From contig NZ_CADFEI010000007.1 of assembly GCF_902833225.1 (NCBI RefSeq), positions 62,001-126,000 on the forward strand: 64,000 bases of DNA. Reading direction: 5' to 3'. The notes below the pieces were generated by a model. The model saw only the letters and a program-made list of their open reading frames with translations. It was not told the DNA's origin and did no database searches. Made by a program: the position numbers and the translations under genes. Source of the stretch: Burkholderia sp. BCC1644 (lineage in GTDB: Bacteria; Pseudomonadota; Gammaproteobacteria; Burkholderiales; Burkholderiaceae). Positions within the stretch are counted from its first letter, which is position 1, and each line of letters opens with the position of its first letter. Positions 42,010-53,598 of the stretch are shown here, in pieces.

Positions 42010-43697
42010 TGTAGAGGCTAGATAGAAATGTCCGCTTTTGGCTACATAGAAATGTCCGCTTTCGCGCCGCGTAAGCTGTCCGGCCGCCGGGTGTCCGGCG
42101 CCGGAGGCTGCGATGGCTGCAACGGAGCGGATCACGATGACGATGCGCGAGCTGGACCGATTCAAGGTCATTCAGGACGTGGCGGACGGCAAGCTGAAGC
42201 CGTGGCGTGCGGCGGAACGGCTGGAGTTGACGACCCGGCAGATTCGCCGGCTGGTCGCCCGGCTGCGTGAGCATGGCCCGGCTGGATTGATGTCGGGACA
42301 CCGAGCGACGCCCGGCAACCGCCGTCTGGACCCAGGAGCCGCCGACCGGGCACTATCGATCATTCGCGATCGCTACGCCGATTTCGGACCGACACTGGCC
42401 TGCGAGAAGCTCTGGGAATGTCACGGCATCCGGCTGGCCAAGGAAACGGTCAGGAAGCTGATGACGGAGGCTGGTTTATGGGTGCCGCGCCGGCAGCGGC
42501 CGCCGAAGGTTTATCAGCCGCGCGCGCGCCGGGCGTGCCTGGGCGAACTGATCCAGATCGATGGCAGCGACCATCGATGGTTCGAGGAACGGGCGCCGGC
42601 CTGCACGCTGCTGGTGTACGTCGACGACGCGACGAGCCGGTTGATGATGCTGCACTTCACGCAGACCGAATCGACCTTCAGCTACTTCGAAGCGACGCGC
42701 GCGTACATCGAACGGCACGGCAAACCTGGGGCGTTCTACAGCGACAAGGCCAGCGTGTTCCGCAACGTGAAGCCAGGCAAGACCGGTAACCGTGTGACAC
42801 CGTTCGGCCGCGCGATGTACGAGCTGAACATCGACACGTTCTGCGCGAACAGCAGCTCGGCCAAGGGGCGCGTCGAGCGAGCGCACCTGACGTTGCAGGA
42901 TCGACTGGTCAAGGAGTTGAGATTGCGCGGGATCAACACGGTGGCCGACGCCAATGTTTACGCGCCCTCCTTCATGGCCGCTTACAACGCCCGCTTCGCG
43001 AAGCCACCGAAGAGCGACTTCAATGCGCACCGGTCGCTGCGGGCCGATGAGAGTCTGGACCTGGCGCTGACGTGGCGTGAACCGCGGCAAGTGACGAAGT
43101 CGCTGACGGTGCAGTACGACCGAGTGATGTACTTGTTGGAGGACACGCCGGAGAACCGGAAGCTGATCGACCGGCAGATTGAGGTGTGGGAGTACCCGGA
43201 TGGGCGGATCGAGATTCGTGCTGATGGTCGAGCGTTGCCCTACAAGGAATACGACCGCCTGGCTGAAATCGATCAGGGCGCCATCGTCGAGCACAAGCGT
43301 TTGAGCCATGTGCTGCAGGTCGCGCAAGCGCTTCAGGCGCAACGCGATAACAGCCGAATCGGTAAAGCGCCGTCACGCACACATCGCGGCGACTCGACCC
43401 GGACCAATCGAAACGAGGCCGAACCGGGCAGGAAGAAGCAACGGGAGATCACGCAGGCCGACGTCGAACATGTGATCGTGGACCTGGCTCGACGGAAGCA
43501 AGCCGCAAAGCTGCCAAACAAACCTGGCCGTCGGTCTGCAAAAACGGAGGAAACGAACGCAAGCGCCCTGCCCGTTCAGGCGCCGACCTTCGACACTGCG
43601 TAACGGTTAAAGCGAGGAAAGAGACGCAGCAAAACCGACCTTAAAACCGGACATCTCTAAATGGCTGGAAGGTGGACATCTGAATCCGGATATGACA
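42010..43697 (+). mobile_element. Insertion sequence, ISNCY/IS1202-like, 1688 bp
   Basis: The element ends TGT...ACA and is flanked by a 5-bp direct repeat, TGGAT. Each end carries two subterminal copies of an ATGTCC-containing motif: on the left GGCTAgATAGAAATGTCCGC and a second copy 24 bp further in (42016, 42040); on the right, in inverted orientation, at 43649 and 43674. The ends align imperfectly, about 14 of 24 positions. One transposase gene fills the interior. Intact ends, full-length transposase and a visible target duplication suggest a recent insertion. Confidence 0.88.
42113..43603 (+). CDS. ISNCY-type DDE transposase
   Basis: Transposase of 496 aa, uninterrupted. An N-terminal helix-turn-helix (KPWRAAERLELTTRQIRRLV) is followed by an rve/DDE core: first Asp in QIDGSDHRWFE, second Asp in FYSDKASVF, Glu in GRVERAHLTLQDR. 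A basic, Lys/Arg-rich C-terminal tail follows. The domain order resembles the ISNCY (IS1202-like) group. ATG 42113 is used; a second Met (TMREL) 10 codons downstream is also possible. Codon use is less GC-biased than that of its neighbours. Confidence 0.92.
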   Translation: MAATERITMTMRELDRFKVIQDVADGKLKPWRAAERLELTTRQIRRLVARLREHGPAGLMSGHRATPGNRRLDPGAADRALSIIRDRYADFGPTLACEKLWECHGIRLAKETVRKLMTEAGLWVPRRQRPPKVYQPRARRACLGELIQIDGSDHRWFEERAPACTLLVYVDDATSRLMMLHFTQTESTFSYFEATRAYIERHGKPGAFYSDKASVFRNVKPGKTGNRVTPFGRAMYELNIDTFCANSSSAKGRVERAHLTLQDRLVKELRLRGINTVADANVYAPSFMAAYNARFAKPPKSDFNAHRSLRADESLDLALTWREPRQVTKSLTVQYDRVMYLLEDTPENRKLIDRQIEVWEYPDGRIEIRADGRALPYKEYDRLAEIDQGAIVEHKRLSHVLQVAQALQAQRDNSRIGKAPSRTHRGDSTRTNRNEAEPGRKKQREITQADVEHVIVDLARRKQAAKLPNKPGRRSAKTEETNASALPVQAPTFDTA

Positions 43698-43775
43698 TGG
43701 ATGTAAGAGCAAAGTTGTAATGTCGCATCTAGGCAAAGTTGAAATGTCGTGTTTTGGCCTGCAGGTTGATCGCCG
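43698..43775 (+). mobile_element. Right TSD and remnant terminus of a second IS of the same layout
   Basis: The TGGAT duplication (43698-43702) is followed by TGTAAGAGC (from 43702) and two copies of GCAAAGTTG(T/A)AATGTCG at 43709 and 43733, again 24 bp apart. This mirrors the left end of the adjacent IS (TGT, then two ATGTC-containing repeats 24 bp apart) with different sequence. No transposase is attached, so it is read as a leftover terminus. Its inner limit is uncertain. Confidence 0.6.
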
Positions 43776-43817
43776 ACACCCCACAGAGCGTGCCGCCGCT
43801 CAACGCGCACCCGCCGT

Positions 43818-45298
<1,481 letters not shown>

Positions 45299-45302
<4 letters not shown>

Positions 45303-48300
45303 GCCTCTTCCCCTGCCCGCCGCGCGTCGTCGCGGCCATGCTCGTTGAACAGCTTGCGCACGACGATGAAGAACACCGGTACGAAGAAGATCGCCAGCAC
45401 CGTCGCGGCGATCATCCCGCCGGCGACGCCCGTGCCGATCGCGTGCCGGGCGGCCGAACCGGCGCCGGTGCTGATCACGAGCGGCAGCACGCCGAACACG
45501 AATGCGAGCGACGTCATCAGGATCGGCCGCAGCCGCAGATGCGCGGCTTCGAGCGTCGCCTCGATCAATCCCCTCCCCTGTGCCTGCAGGTCTTTCGCGA
45601 ATTCCACGATCAGGATCGCGTTTTTCGTCGACAGGCCGATCGTCGTCAGCAGGCCGACCTTGAAGTACACGTCGTTCGACAGGCCGCGCAGGTGAGCGGC
45701 CGCGAGCGCGCCGAGCACACCGATCGGCACGACGAGGATCACCGCCAGCGGTACCGACCAGCTTTCATACAGCCCGGCGAGACACAGGAACACGACGATC
45801 AGCGAAATCGCGTAGAGATAGGTCGCCTGCGAGCCGGCCAGCACTTCCTGATACGACTGGCCGGTCCACTCGATGCCGAAGCCGGACGGCAGCTGCTTCG
45901 CGATTTTCTCGACCGCTTGCATCGCCTGACCGGTACTGACGCCGGACGGCGTCTGCGCGCTCATCTCCATCGCGAGCGTGCGGTTGTAGCGTTCGATCTG
46001 CGGCGGGCCGAAGGTCCAGCGCGTGGTCGAGAAAGCGGAGAACGGCACCATCTCGCCGTCGTAGCTCGTCGTCGAGGTCGACGACGCATTCGACGAGGAA
46101 TCGGCGCGCACATACCATTGCCCGACGTCGGCCGGCATCATCCGGAACGGTGCGTCGGCCTGGACGTACACCTTCTGGATCCGTCCGGTATCGATGTAGT
46201 TGTTCACGTACGACGAGCCGAACGCGGTCGACAGCGTCGAGTCGATGTCGGCAATCGACAGCCCGAGCGCGCCGGCCTTCTCGCGATCGATGTCGACGTA
46301 CAGCTGCGGCGAGTCCTCCAGGCCGGACGGCCGCGTCATCGCGAGCGACGCATCCTTCGCGGCGAGCGCGACGAACCGGTTGCGCGCGGCCAGCAGCTTG
46401 TCGTGCCCCTGCCCCGAGCGATCCTCGATCTCGAAATCGAGACCGCTCTGCGTGCCGAGCCCCTGGATCGCCGGCTGGTTCATCACGAAGACCTGCGCAT
46501 CGCGGCGCTTCGCGAACGCGGCATTCGCGCGGCCGATCACCGCTTGCGCGCTGTCTTGCGATCCGCGCTGGCCCCAGTCCTTCAACTGGACGAACGCGAA
46601 CGCGTTGTTCTGCCCTTGCCCGTTGAAGCTGAAGCCGTTGACGGCCATCACGTGCGCGACGGCCGGCTGCTTCAGGAAATACTGCTCGACGGCCTCGACG
46701 GTTTTCAGCGTGCTCGACGCGGGCGTGCCCACCGGCGCCGACACCGACACCATGATCGAGCCCTGGTCTTCTTCCGGCAGGTACGACGACGGCAGCGTCA
46801 TGAACAGCAGGCCGACGACGCCCGAGATCAGCGCGTACGCGATCATCCAGCGCACCGGCTTCGCGACGACGCGCGCGAGCGACGCGCTGTATCCGGCGTT
46901 GCCTTTGTCGAACAGGCGGTTGAAGGCGCCGACCACCCCGCGCCGCTCGTGATGCGGAATCGACGAAGGCGTCAGCAGCGTCGCGCACAGCGCGGGCGTG
47001 AGCGTCAGCGCCAGCAGCACCGACAGCACCATCGCCGACACGATCGTCACCGAGAACTGCCGGTAGATCGCGCCCGTCGAGCCCGAGAAGAACGCCATCG
47101 GAATGAAGACGGCCGTCAGCACCGTCGTCACGCCGACGAGCGCGCCGGTGATCTGCCCCATCGCCTTGCGCGTCGCTTCCTTCGGCCCGAGCCCTTCATC
47201 GGCCATGATCCGCTCGACGTTCTCGACGACGACGATCGCGTCGTCGACCAGCAGCCCGATCGCCAGCACCATCGCGAACATCGACAGCACGTTGATCGAG
47301 AAGCCGATCGCCGCCATCACGCCGAGCGTCCCCAGCAGCGCGACCGGCACGACGATCGTCGGAATCAGCGTCGCGCGCAGGTTCTGCAGGAACAGGTACA
47401 TCACGAGAAACACCAGCACGACGGCCTCGATCAGCGTCTTCACGACTTCCTCGATCGAGATCTTCACGAACGGCGTCGAGTCGTACGGATAACTGATCGC
47501 GATGTCCTTCGGCAGCTGCGGCTGCAACTCGGCGAGCTTCGCGCGCACCTTGTTCGCCGTCGACATCGCGTTCGCGCCGGTCGACAGCTTGACCGCAAGC
47601 GCTGCGGCCGGCTTGCCGTCGAGCCGCGACGACGTGTCGTACGAATCGCCGCCCACCTCGATGCGCGCGACGTCCTTCAGCAGCACCTTCGATCCGTCGG
47701 TGTTCACGCGCAGCAGGATGTCGCCGAACTGTTCAGGCGTCGTCAGCAGGCTCGACGACGAGATGGTTGCGTTGATCGCCTGCGAGTCGGTCGCCGGGGC
47801 GCCGCCGAGCTCGCCGACCGACAGTTGCACGTTCTGGTTCGTGACGGCTGTCGTCACGTCGGACGCGGTCAGCCCGACGCTTTTCAGCTTGACCGGGTTG
47901 AGCCAGATGCGCATCGCATGTTGAGCACCGAACAACGTGACGTCGCCGACGCCACTCACCTGCGTCAATGAATCCTCGATCTGCGCCGCAATCACGTTGC
48001 CGAGATCGATCGAGTTCAGCGAGCCGCCCGGCGACGACAGCGCGACGATCATCAGGAAGTTGCTGGATGCCTTCGCGACCTGCACGCCCTGCTCCTGCAC
48101 CGTCTGCGGCAGCGATGCAGTAGCCTGCGTCACCTTGTTCTGCACCTGCACCTGCGCGATGTCGGCATCGGTGCCGGGCGCGAACGTCAGCGTGATCGAT
48201 GCCTGCCCGGCGCTGCTGCTGGTCGACGACATGTACAGCAGGTTGTCGATGCCGGACAGCTTCTGCTCGATCACCTGCGTGACGGTCTTCGCGACCGTGT

Positions 48301-48463
48301 CCGCCGACGCGCCGGGATAGGTCGCGGTCACCATCACCGAAGGCGGGGCGATCGTCGGATACTGTTCGACCGGCAGCTTCGTCGTCGCCGCACCGCCGAT
48401 CAGCATGATCACGATCGCGATCACCCATGCGAGGATCGGGCGCTGAATGAAAAAACCTGCCAT
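45299..48463 (-). CDS. RND multidrug efflux permease (HAE1 family)
   Basis: Inner-membrane proton-driven drug exporter of 1054 aa, full length. Motifs: [20 protein letters not shown] near residue 35, TM4 [15 protein letters not shown] with the Asp pair, TM10 [15 protein letters not shown] and the porter segment [20 protein letters not shown]. It starts 9 nt after the adaptor stop (48473) and overlaps the channel gene by four bases. The complete operon, with a divergent two-component system, suggests an inducible multidrug pump similar to CeoB; the substrate is not inferable. Confidence 0.94.
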
Positions 48464-48472
48464 GCGCCCTCC

Positions 48473-49735
48473 TTACGACTTCGCTGCCGGCGTGCCGGAC
48501 GCCGGTGCGGCGCTCGTCGCGCCGGACGCATCGGCTACCACGCGCACCGCCGTGCCGGCCTGCACCTTCTGCAGTCCGTCGACGATCACGCGATCGCCGG
48601 CCTTCAGTCCGCTCGAAACGATCCATCGGTCGCGGTACGCGTTGTCGGCACGAACGGCCGCCTGCCTGGCGTGGCCGGTCGCGTCGACGATCCAGACGCT
48701 CGCGCTGCCGTCCGCCGTGCGCGTGACGGCAAGCTGCGGCACCAGCAGCGCATTCGCGTCGACGCCCTCGTCGAGTTGCGCGCGCACGAACATCCCCGGC
48801 AGCAACTCGCCGTCGGGGTTCGGGAAAATGATCCGCAGCGTGACGGAGCCGGTCGTCTGATCGACGGTGATGCCGGAGAATTGCAGTACGCCGTCGTGCG
48901 GATACGGCGTGCCGTCTTCCATCGTGAGCCGGACGAGCGCGCCGTCGCCGGCATGCTGCAGCCGGCCCGATGCGTAGGCCTTGCGCAGCCGCAGCCATTC
49001 GGCACTCGAGCGCGTCACGTCGAGATACATCCGGTCGTACCCGTGAATGGTCGCGAGCGCGGTGGTCTGGTCGGCCGTCACCAGCGCGCCCTCGGTCACC
49101 GACGATGCGCCGATTCGCCCTGAAATCGGCGCGGTGATCCGCGTGTAGCCGAGATTGACGCGCGCCGATTCCAGCGATGCGCGATCGGCGAGCACGTCGG
49201 CCTCGTCCTCGCGCACGGCGGCGATGGCGTCGTCGTTGTCCTGCGCGCTGATCGCATTGATCCTGACGAGTTGCGCATACCGTGCGGCCTTCGTCCGCGC
49301 CGACGCGAGCGTCGCTTCCGCCTTGGCGAGCGTGCCGCGTGCCTGGTCGTAGGCCGCCTGGTAGCTGGCCGGATCGATCTGGTACAGCACCTGGCCGGCC
49401 TTCACGTCCGCCCCTTCGGTGAACAGCCGCTTGCGGACGATCCCGCCGATCTGCGGACGCACGTCGGATACCAGCAGGGCCGACAGCCGCCCCGACAGTT
49501 CGGTCTGCTCGACGATCCGCTGCGGTGCGACCGTCAAGACGGCGACTTCGAGAGCGGCGGCACCCATGCCGTCCGGCGCGGCCGCGCCGTCGCGCTTGCC
49601 GCAACCGGCGATGCCGAGCGATGCGCATACGACCAGTGCGGTGGACCAACCCGCGATCCGCCGGTGCCATCCCGGCTCGCGCAGCGGAGCCGGTGAAGAC
49701 GACCGCGCACTGCAAGACGCTGACTGCTTGTTCAT
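48473..49735 (-). CDS. RND periplasmic adaptor (membrane fusion protein), lipoprotein
   Basis: Adaptor of about 420 aa. The signal/lipobox is WSTALVVCASLGIAGC with the lipidated Cys near residue 44. Then come a barrel-sandwich half (LFTEGADVKAGQVLYQIDPA), an alpha-hairpin (residues ~125-185), the second half (APISGRIGASSVTEGALV) and a beta-barrel. ATG 49735 (MNKQSASC) is preferred; an in-frame Met at 49771 is possible. First gene of the tripartite efflux operon, divergent from the response regulator. Confidence 0.92.
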   Translation of the reverse strand: MNKQSASCSARSSSPAPLREPGWHRRIAGWSTALVVCASLGIAGCGKRDGAAAPDGMGAAALEVAVLTVAPQRIVEQTELSGRLSALLVSDVRPQIGGIVRKRLFTEGADVKAGQVLYQIDPASYQAAYDQARGTLAKAEATLASARTKAARYAQLVRINAISAQDNDDAIAAVREDEADVLADRASLESARVNLGYTRITAPISGRIGASSVTEGALVTADQTTALATIHGYDRMYLDVTRSSAEWLRLRKAYASGRLQHAGDGALVRLTMEDGTPYPHDGVLQFSGITVDQTTGSVTLRIIFPNPDGELLPGMFVRAQLDEGVDANALLVPQLAVTRTADGSASVWIVDATGHARQAAVRADNAYRDRWIVSSGLKAGDRVIVDGLQKVQAGTAVRVVADASGATSAAPASGTPAAKS

Positions 49736-49804
49736 GTGTACGACCAAACCATTCGTTCGAATGTCGTGCACGATAAGTCAATCTACGGCTAAGTTGTTGA
49801 TTCG

Positions 49805-49839
49805 TATGTGGATTCACATATTGTGTCCGGATTGACACA
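49805..49839. promoter_or_regulatory. Two adjacent inverted repeats between efflux operon and two-component genes
   Basis: TATGTG-GATT-CACATA (49805-49820) and TGTGTC-CGGATT-GACACA (49822-49839), both perfect, lie side by side in the comparatively AT-rich divergent gap between 49735 and 49968. They are likely binding sites for the adjacent response regulator or another factor. Confidence 0.6.
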
Positions 49840-49967
49840 GACCAATTCGCCGCGCCGGAGTACATTTGTCGGTACCGGCGCGTGGCCCTCTGCGGGCCGG
49901 TGCGCCCGATATGCGTCCGTCTCCTCGCGCGTGACGCAAAACAAGATTGCACCAACGGTGACCCGAA

Positions 49968-50690
49968 TTGACCGGTATTCCCATCCTGATCGTCGAGGAC
50001 GACCCTGACATCCGCGCGCCGCTCGCCGCCTTCCTGTCCGGCAAGGGCTACGTCACGCACGTAGCCGACAGCGTCGAAGCCGCGGACGCACTCCTCGCGA
50101 CGGTCGACGTCGATCTGGTGCTGCTCGACGTGATGCTGCCGGGCAAGGACGGGCTCGACCTGTGCCGCCGCCTGCATGCCGACAAAGGCGGCCCGCGCAT
50201 CATCATGCTCACCGCGCTCGACGATCCGACCGACAAGGTCGTCGGCCTCGAGCTGGGCGCCGACGACTACGTGCCTAAACCGTTCGATCCGCGCGAGCTG
50301 CTCGCACGCATCCGCGCGGTGCTGCGACGCCCGGGCGCGCCCGACGGCGACGAACGCCGGCCTGCCGCCGAACTGGTCATGCAGTTCTCGGGGTTCACGT
50401 TCTATCCGTATCGGCGTTTCGTGCGCTCGCCGGCAGGCCTGCGCATCCCGCTCACCGGCGCGGAAACGGATCTCCTGCTCGTGCTTTGCCAGCATGTGCG
50501 CAAGGTGCTCTCGCGCGAGGAACTGATCGGCCTGACGCGCGGCACGAACTTCCCGATCTCGGAACGCTCGGTCGACCTGCTCGTGAGCCGGCTGCGCCGC
50601 AAGCTCGCCGGCGACGATCCGCTGGACGAAACGATCCGGACCGTCCGCGCGGACGGTTACGTGTTTCAGCCCGACGTGACGGTCGTCTGA
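49968..50690 (+). CDS. OmpR-family response regulator
   Basis: Regulator of 240 aa. The receiver domain has the acidic pair in VEDDPDIRAPL, phosphoacceptor Asp in LVLLDVMLPGKDG (about residue 52) and Lys in YVPKPFDPRELL. The C-terminal winged helix has LTGAETDLLLVLCQHVRKVL and RSVDLLVSRLRRKL. An in-frame stop sits three codons upstream, so TTG 49968 is the first possible start. The kinase gene begins on the last base of its stop codon. It is divergent from the tripartite RND operon it probably controls. Confidence 0.92.
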   Translation: MTGIPILIVEDDPDIRAPLAAFLSGKGYVTHVADSVEAADALLATVDVDLVLLDVMLPGKDGLDLCRRLHADKGGPRIIMLTALDDPTDKVVGLELGADDYVPKPFDPRELLARIRAVLRRPGAPDGDERRPAAELVMQFSGFTFYPYRRFVRSPAGLRIPLTGAETDLLLVLCQHVRKVLSREELIGLTRGTNFPISERSVDLLVSRLRRKLAGDDPLDETIRTVRADGYVFQPDVTVV

Positions 50691-51985
50691 TGCGCCGCAT
50701 TCTTTCCACCACGCTCGGGCAGATCCTGATCATCCTGACGTGCTCGTCGATCGCCACGGCGCTGCTGTTCATCGCGCTGCTGTCGCACCACTCGCCGCCG
50801 CCGCCATGGCCGTGGCAAAGCGCCTATCGGATCGCGAGCCTCGTCGAGAGCCTCGAGGCCGCGCCGGAAAGCACGCGCGACGCGATCGTCGCCGCCGTGC
50901 GGCAACCGGCGCTCACGTTCCGGCTCACGCCGGCACCGTCCGCCTGCACCGGCGTGACGCCGGACTCCCGGAGCCTCGAAGCGATACTCAACGCCGAATT
51001 GAGCGCCGTCGCCGACGTCACCGTGCGCGCGTGCGCCGGCGGTCAGCCCGGTGCGTCGATCCTGGTGCGCGTGCCGCTCGGCAACCGGACGCTCGAGGTT
51101 TTCACCGACCGGAACAAGGCCGATCCGCCCCGGTATTCGTTTCCCTTTTACGCCGCGCTGATCTTTCTCTGCATGGGTGTCGCGGCGTTGTCCACGTGGG
51201 CCATTTCGCGCGTGATCCGGCCGCTGCGGCGACTGTCCGAGCAGGCCGATGCATTCGGCCGCGCGATGTCGGTCACGCCGATCGCAGAGGAAGGCCCGCT
51301 CGAGATCCGTCGCGCAGCGCATGCGTTCAACCAGATGCAGGAGCGCATCACCGCGTCGATCCAGAGTCGCACGCGCATGCTGGCCGCGATCAGTCACGAC
51401 CTGCGCACGCCGCTGACCCGCATGCGGCTGCAGCTCGAAATGGAGCATACGGACAGCGTGCGCGAGAAGCTGATCCGGAACATCGATCTGATGCAGACGA
51501 TGGTGGCGTCCGCGCTCGCGTTTCTCGGCAGCGGCGCCGATCGCGAACAGACGGAATGGCTCGATCTCGGCGCCCTGATCGCGACGCTGTGCGACGAATA
51601 CGAGGAAGGCGGCACGAACATCCGCTACCACGGCCCCGAACAGATCCGCTTCTTCTGCCGGCCGGACGCGATACATCGCATGCTGACGAACCTGATCGAC
51701 AACGCGATCCACTTCGGCAGCCACGTCGCGGTGACTGCCACGGTCGACGGTTCGAACGTGCGGATCGACGTCGTCGACGACGGCCCCGGCATTCCCGAAA
51801 GCCGGCTGCAGGACGTGATCGAGCCGTTCGTGCGGCTCGACCAGACACGCAACGAGCGGCCCGGCAGCGTCGGGCTCGGGCTGTCGATCGTGCGGGAAAT
51901 CGTGCAGATGCACGGCGGCACGTTCGTACTCGTCAACCGGAAACCGACCGGGCTGATCGCACGCGTCGAACTTCCGGGCGGTTGA
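50690..51985 (+). CDS. Sensor histidine kinase
   Basis: Membrane kinase of 431 aa. TM1 (LGQILIILTCSSIATALLFI) is at about residues 8-27, a periplasmic domain of about 120 residues follows, TM2 (FYAALIFLCMGVAALSTWAI) is near 150, then HAMP, the H-box AISHDLRTPLTRMR and the ATPase domain (LIDNAIHFGS, DDGPGIPE, GSVGLGLSIV). It starts at ATG 50690, sharing one base with the regulator stop (TGATG). Partner of the preceding regulator; signal unknown. Confidence 0.92.
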   Translation: MRRILSTTLGQILIILTCSSIATALLFIALLSHHSPPPPWPWQSAYRIASLVESLEAAPESTRDAIVAAVRQPALTFRLTPAPSACTGVTPDSRSLEAILNAELSAVADVTVRACAGGQPGASILVRVPLGNRTLEVFTDRNKADPPRYSFPFYAALIFLCMGVAALSTWAISRVIRPLRRLSEQADAFGRAMSVTPIAEEGPLEIRRAAHAFNQMQERITASIQSRTRMLAAISHDLRTPLTRMRLQLEMEHTDSVREKLIRNIDLMQTMVASALAFLGSGADREQTEWLDLGALIATLCDEYEEGGTNIRYHGPEQIRFFCRPDAIHRMLTNLIDNAIHFGSHVAVTATVDGSNVRIDVVDDGPGIPESRLQDVIEPFVRLDQTRNERPGSVGLGLSIVREIVQMHGGTFVLVNRKPTGLIARVELPGG

Positions 51986-52133
51986 TCGATACAGGGGGCG
52001 GCGCTGCCCGGCCTGTCAGGCGAAACAGCGACGGGATGCCGTCGCATCGGGCTTGCGCTGCCATGCCGCTGCCAAACCCGTCGACCGACGACGGCCTGTG
52101 GAAACTGCCGCGCCGGCCCCCGCCCCGCCCCGC

Positions 52134-53474
52134 TCAGATCGCCACTTCCGGCGGCGCCTGCCGAAACAGCCGCGTAATCCAGCACAGATACACGAGCCCG
52201 AGCGCGAACCACACGACGCCGAGCACGAGCGCCGTCTTCTCGAGGCTGACGAGCAGCCAGATATCGGCCACCGCGCCGATCGCCGGAAAGACGATGCCGC
52301 CGAACACGCCGATCCTGCGTTCGCCGTGATTGCCCGACAGGTACAGGCGAATCACGCACAGATTGACGGCCGTAAAGGCAAGGAACGCACCGAAGTTGAT
52401 GAACGACGTCGACGTAGCGACATCCAGCTTCAACGCGATCAATCCGACGATGCCGGCCAGTGCGATGTTGATCGCGGGCGTCTTGAAGCGCGGGTGAATG
52501 AAGCCGAAGATGCGCTTCGGCAGGATTTCATCGCGGCCCATCGCATACAGCAGCCGGCCGACGCTTGCCTGCGCGGAGATGCCCGACGCGAACTGCGCAA
52601 GGATCAGGCCAGCCAGGAACACCGTCACGAACAGGTCGCCGCCGATCATCTTCGCGACTTCGAATGCAGCCGAATCCGTGTCCTTGAACTCGACGCCCGG
52701 GTGCGCGAGCTGCATCGTGTACGCGGCGATCACGAAGATCGCGCCACCGATCAGCGCAATCAGCAGGATCGCGCGCGGCATGTTCTTTTTCGGATCGATC
52801 GTTTCCTCGGTCAGCGTCGATACCGCGTCGAAGCCGAGGTAAGAGTACGCGGCGATCGCGGCGCCGGCCATCGTCGCGCCGAACGGCACGTGCGGCTTGA
52901 AGAACGGCTCCGCCATCGCGATACCGCCCGCGCCCGCCGCCGCCGATGCGTAGTGCCAGCACAGCACGACGAACATCGCGACGATCGCCAGTTGCACGAT
53001 CATCAGCACGATGTTGAAGCGCGCGGCCAGTTCGATGCCGAAGATGTTCAGGCCGCTCGTCAGCACGATGAACGCGACGATCCAGATCCACGTCGGCACA
53101 TGCGGAAATGCCGCGTTCAGATAGGCCGCGCCGATCAGCCAGATCACCATCGGCAGGAAAAAATAGTCGAGCAGCGTCGCCCAGCCGATCATGAAACCCA
53201 GGTGCGGGTTGAACGTCTTGCGCGTGTACGTGTAAGCAGAACCTGCGGCGGGATAGAGCCGCGCGAGCTTGCCGTAGCTGAGCGCGGTGAACGCGATGGC
53301 CACCAGCGCGAGCAGGTACGCGAGCGCGGCCGTGTCGTCGCTGGCCTTGGCGAGCACGCCGTAGGTACCGTAGACGATCAGCGGCGCCATATAGGCGAGG
53401 CCGAACAGCAGCACGGACGGCAGGCCGAGCGTGCGCTTCAGGCGCGCGGGTTCGTGGGATGACGACGCTTGCAT
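52134..53474 (-). CDS. APC-superfamily amino acid permease
   Basis: Polytopic transporter of 446 aa with 12 predicted helices. The conserved APC start of TM1 reads LPSVLLFGLAYMAPLIVYGT, TM2-3 include LAYLLALVAIAFTALSYGKL and AAGSAYTYTRK, and TM6 includes AIAAYSYLGFDAVSTLTEET. ATG 53474 has AGGAG 7 nt upstream. It lies 124 nt downstream of the amidase gene on the same strand and may be in its operon, suggesting import of an amino acid, amine or amide that the amidase handles. Confidence 0.9.
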   Translation of the reverse strand: MQASSSHEPARLKRTLGLPSVLLFGLAYMAPLIVYGTYGVLAKASDDTAALAYLLALVAIAFTALSYGKLARLYPAAGSAYTYTRKTFNPHLGFMIGWATLLDYFFLPMVIWLIGAAYLNAAFPHVPTWIWIVAFIVLTSGLNIFGIELAARFNIVLMIVQLAIVAMFVVLCWHYASAAAGAGGIAMAEPFFKPHVPFGATMAGAAIAAYSYLGFDAVSTLTEETIDPKKNMPRAILLIALIGGAIFVIAAYTMQLAHPGVEFKDTDSAAFEVAKMIGGDLFVTVFLAGLILAQFASGISAQASVGRLLYAMGRDEILPKRIFGFIHPRFKTPAINIALAGIVGLIALKLDVATSTSFINFGAFLAFTAVNLCVIRLYLSGNHGERRIGVFGGIVFPAIGAVADIWLLVSLEKTALVLGVVWFALGLVYLCWITRLFRQAPPEVAI

Positions 53475-53598
53475 GTTATCTCCTGGGCCTTCGGGGCCGA
53501 TACGAATGCCTGTAACCGGCATTTCAATGGAATGGGCAAGCACGCGCCGGGCGTGACGCCCGCGCGATGCCGCAGAGGGACAAGCGGGTGAAGCCGGA

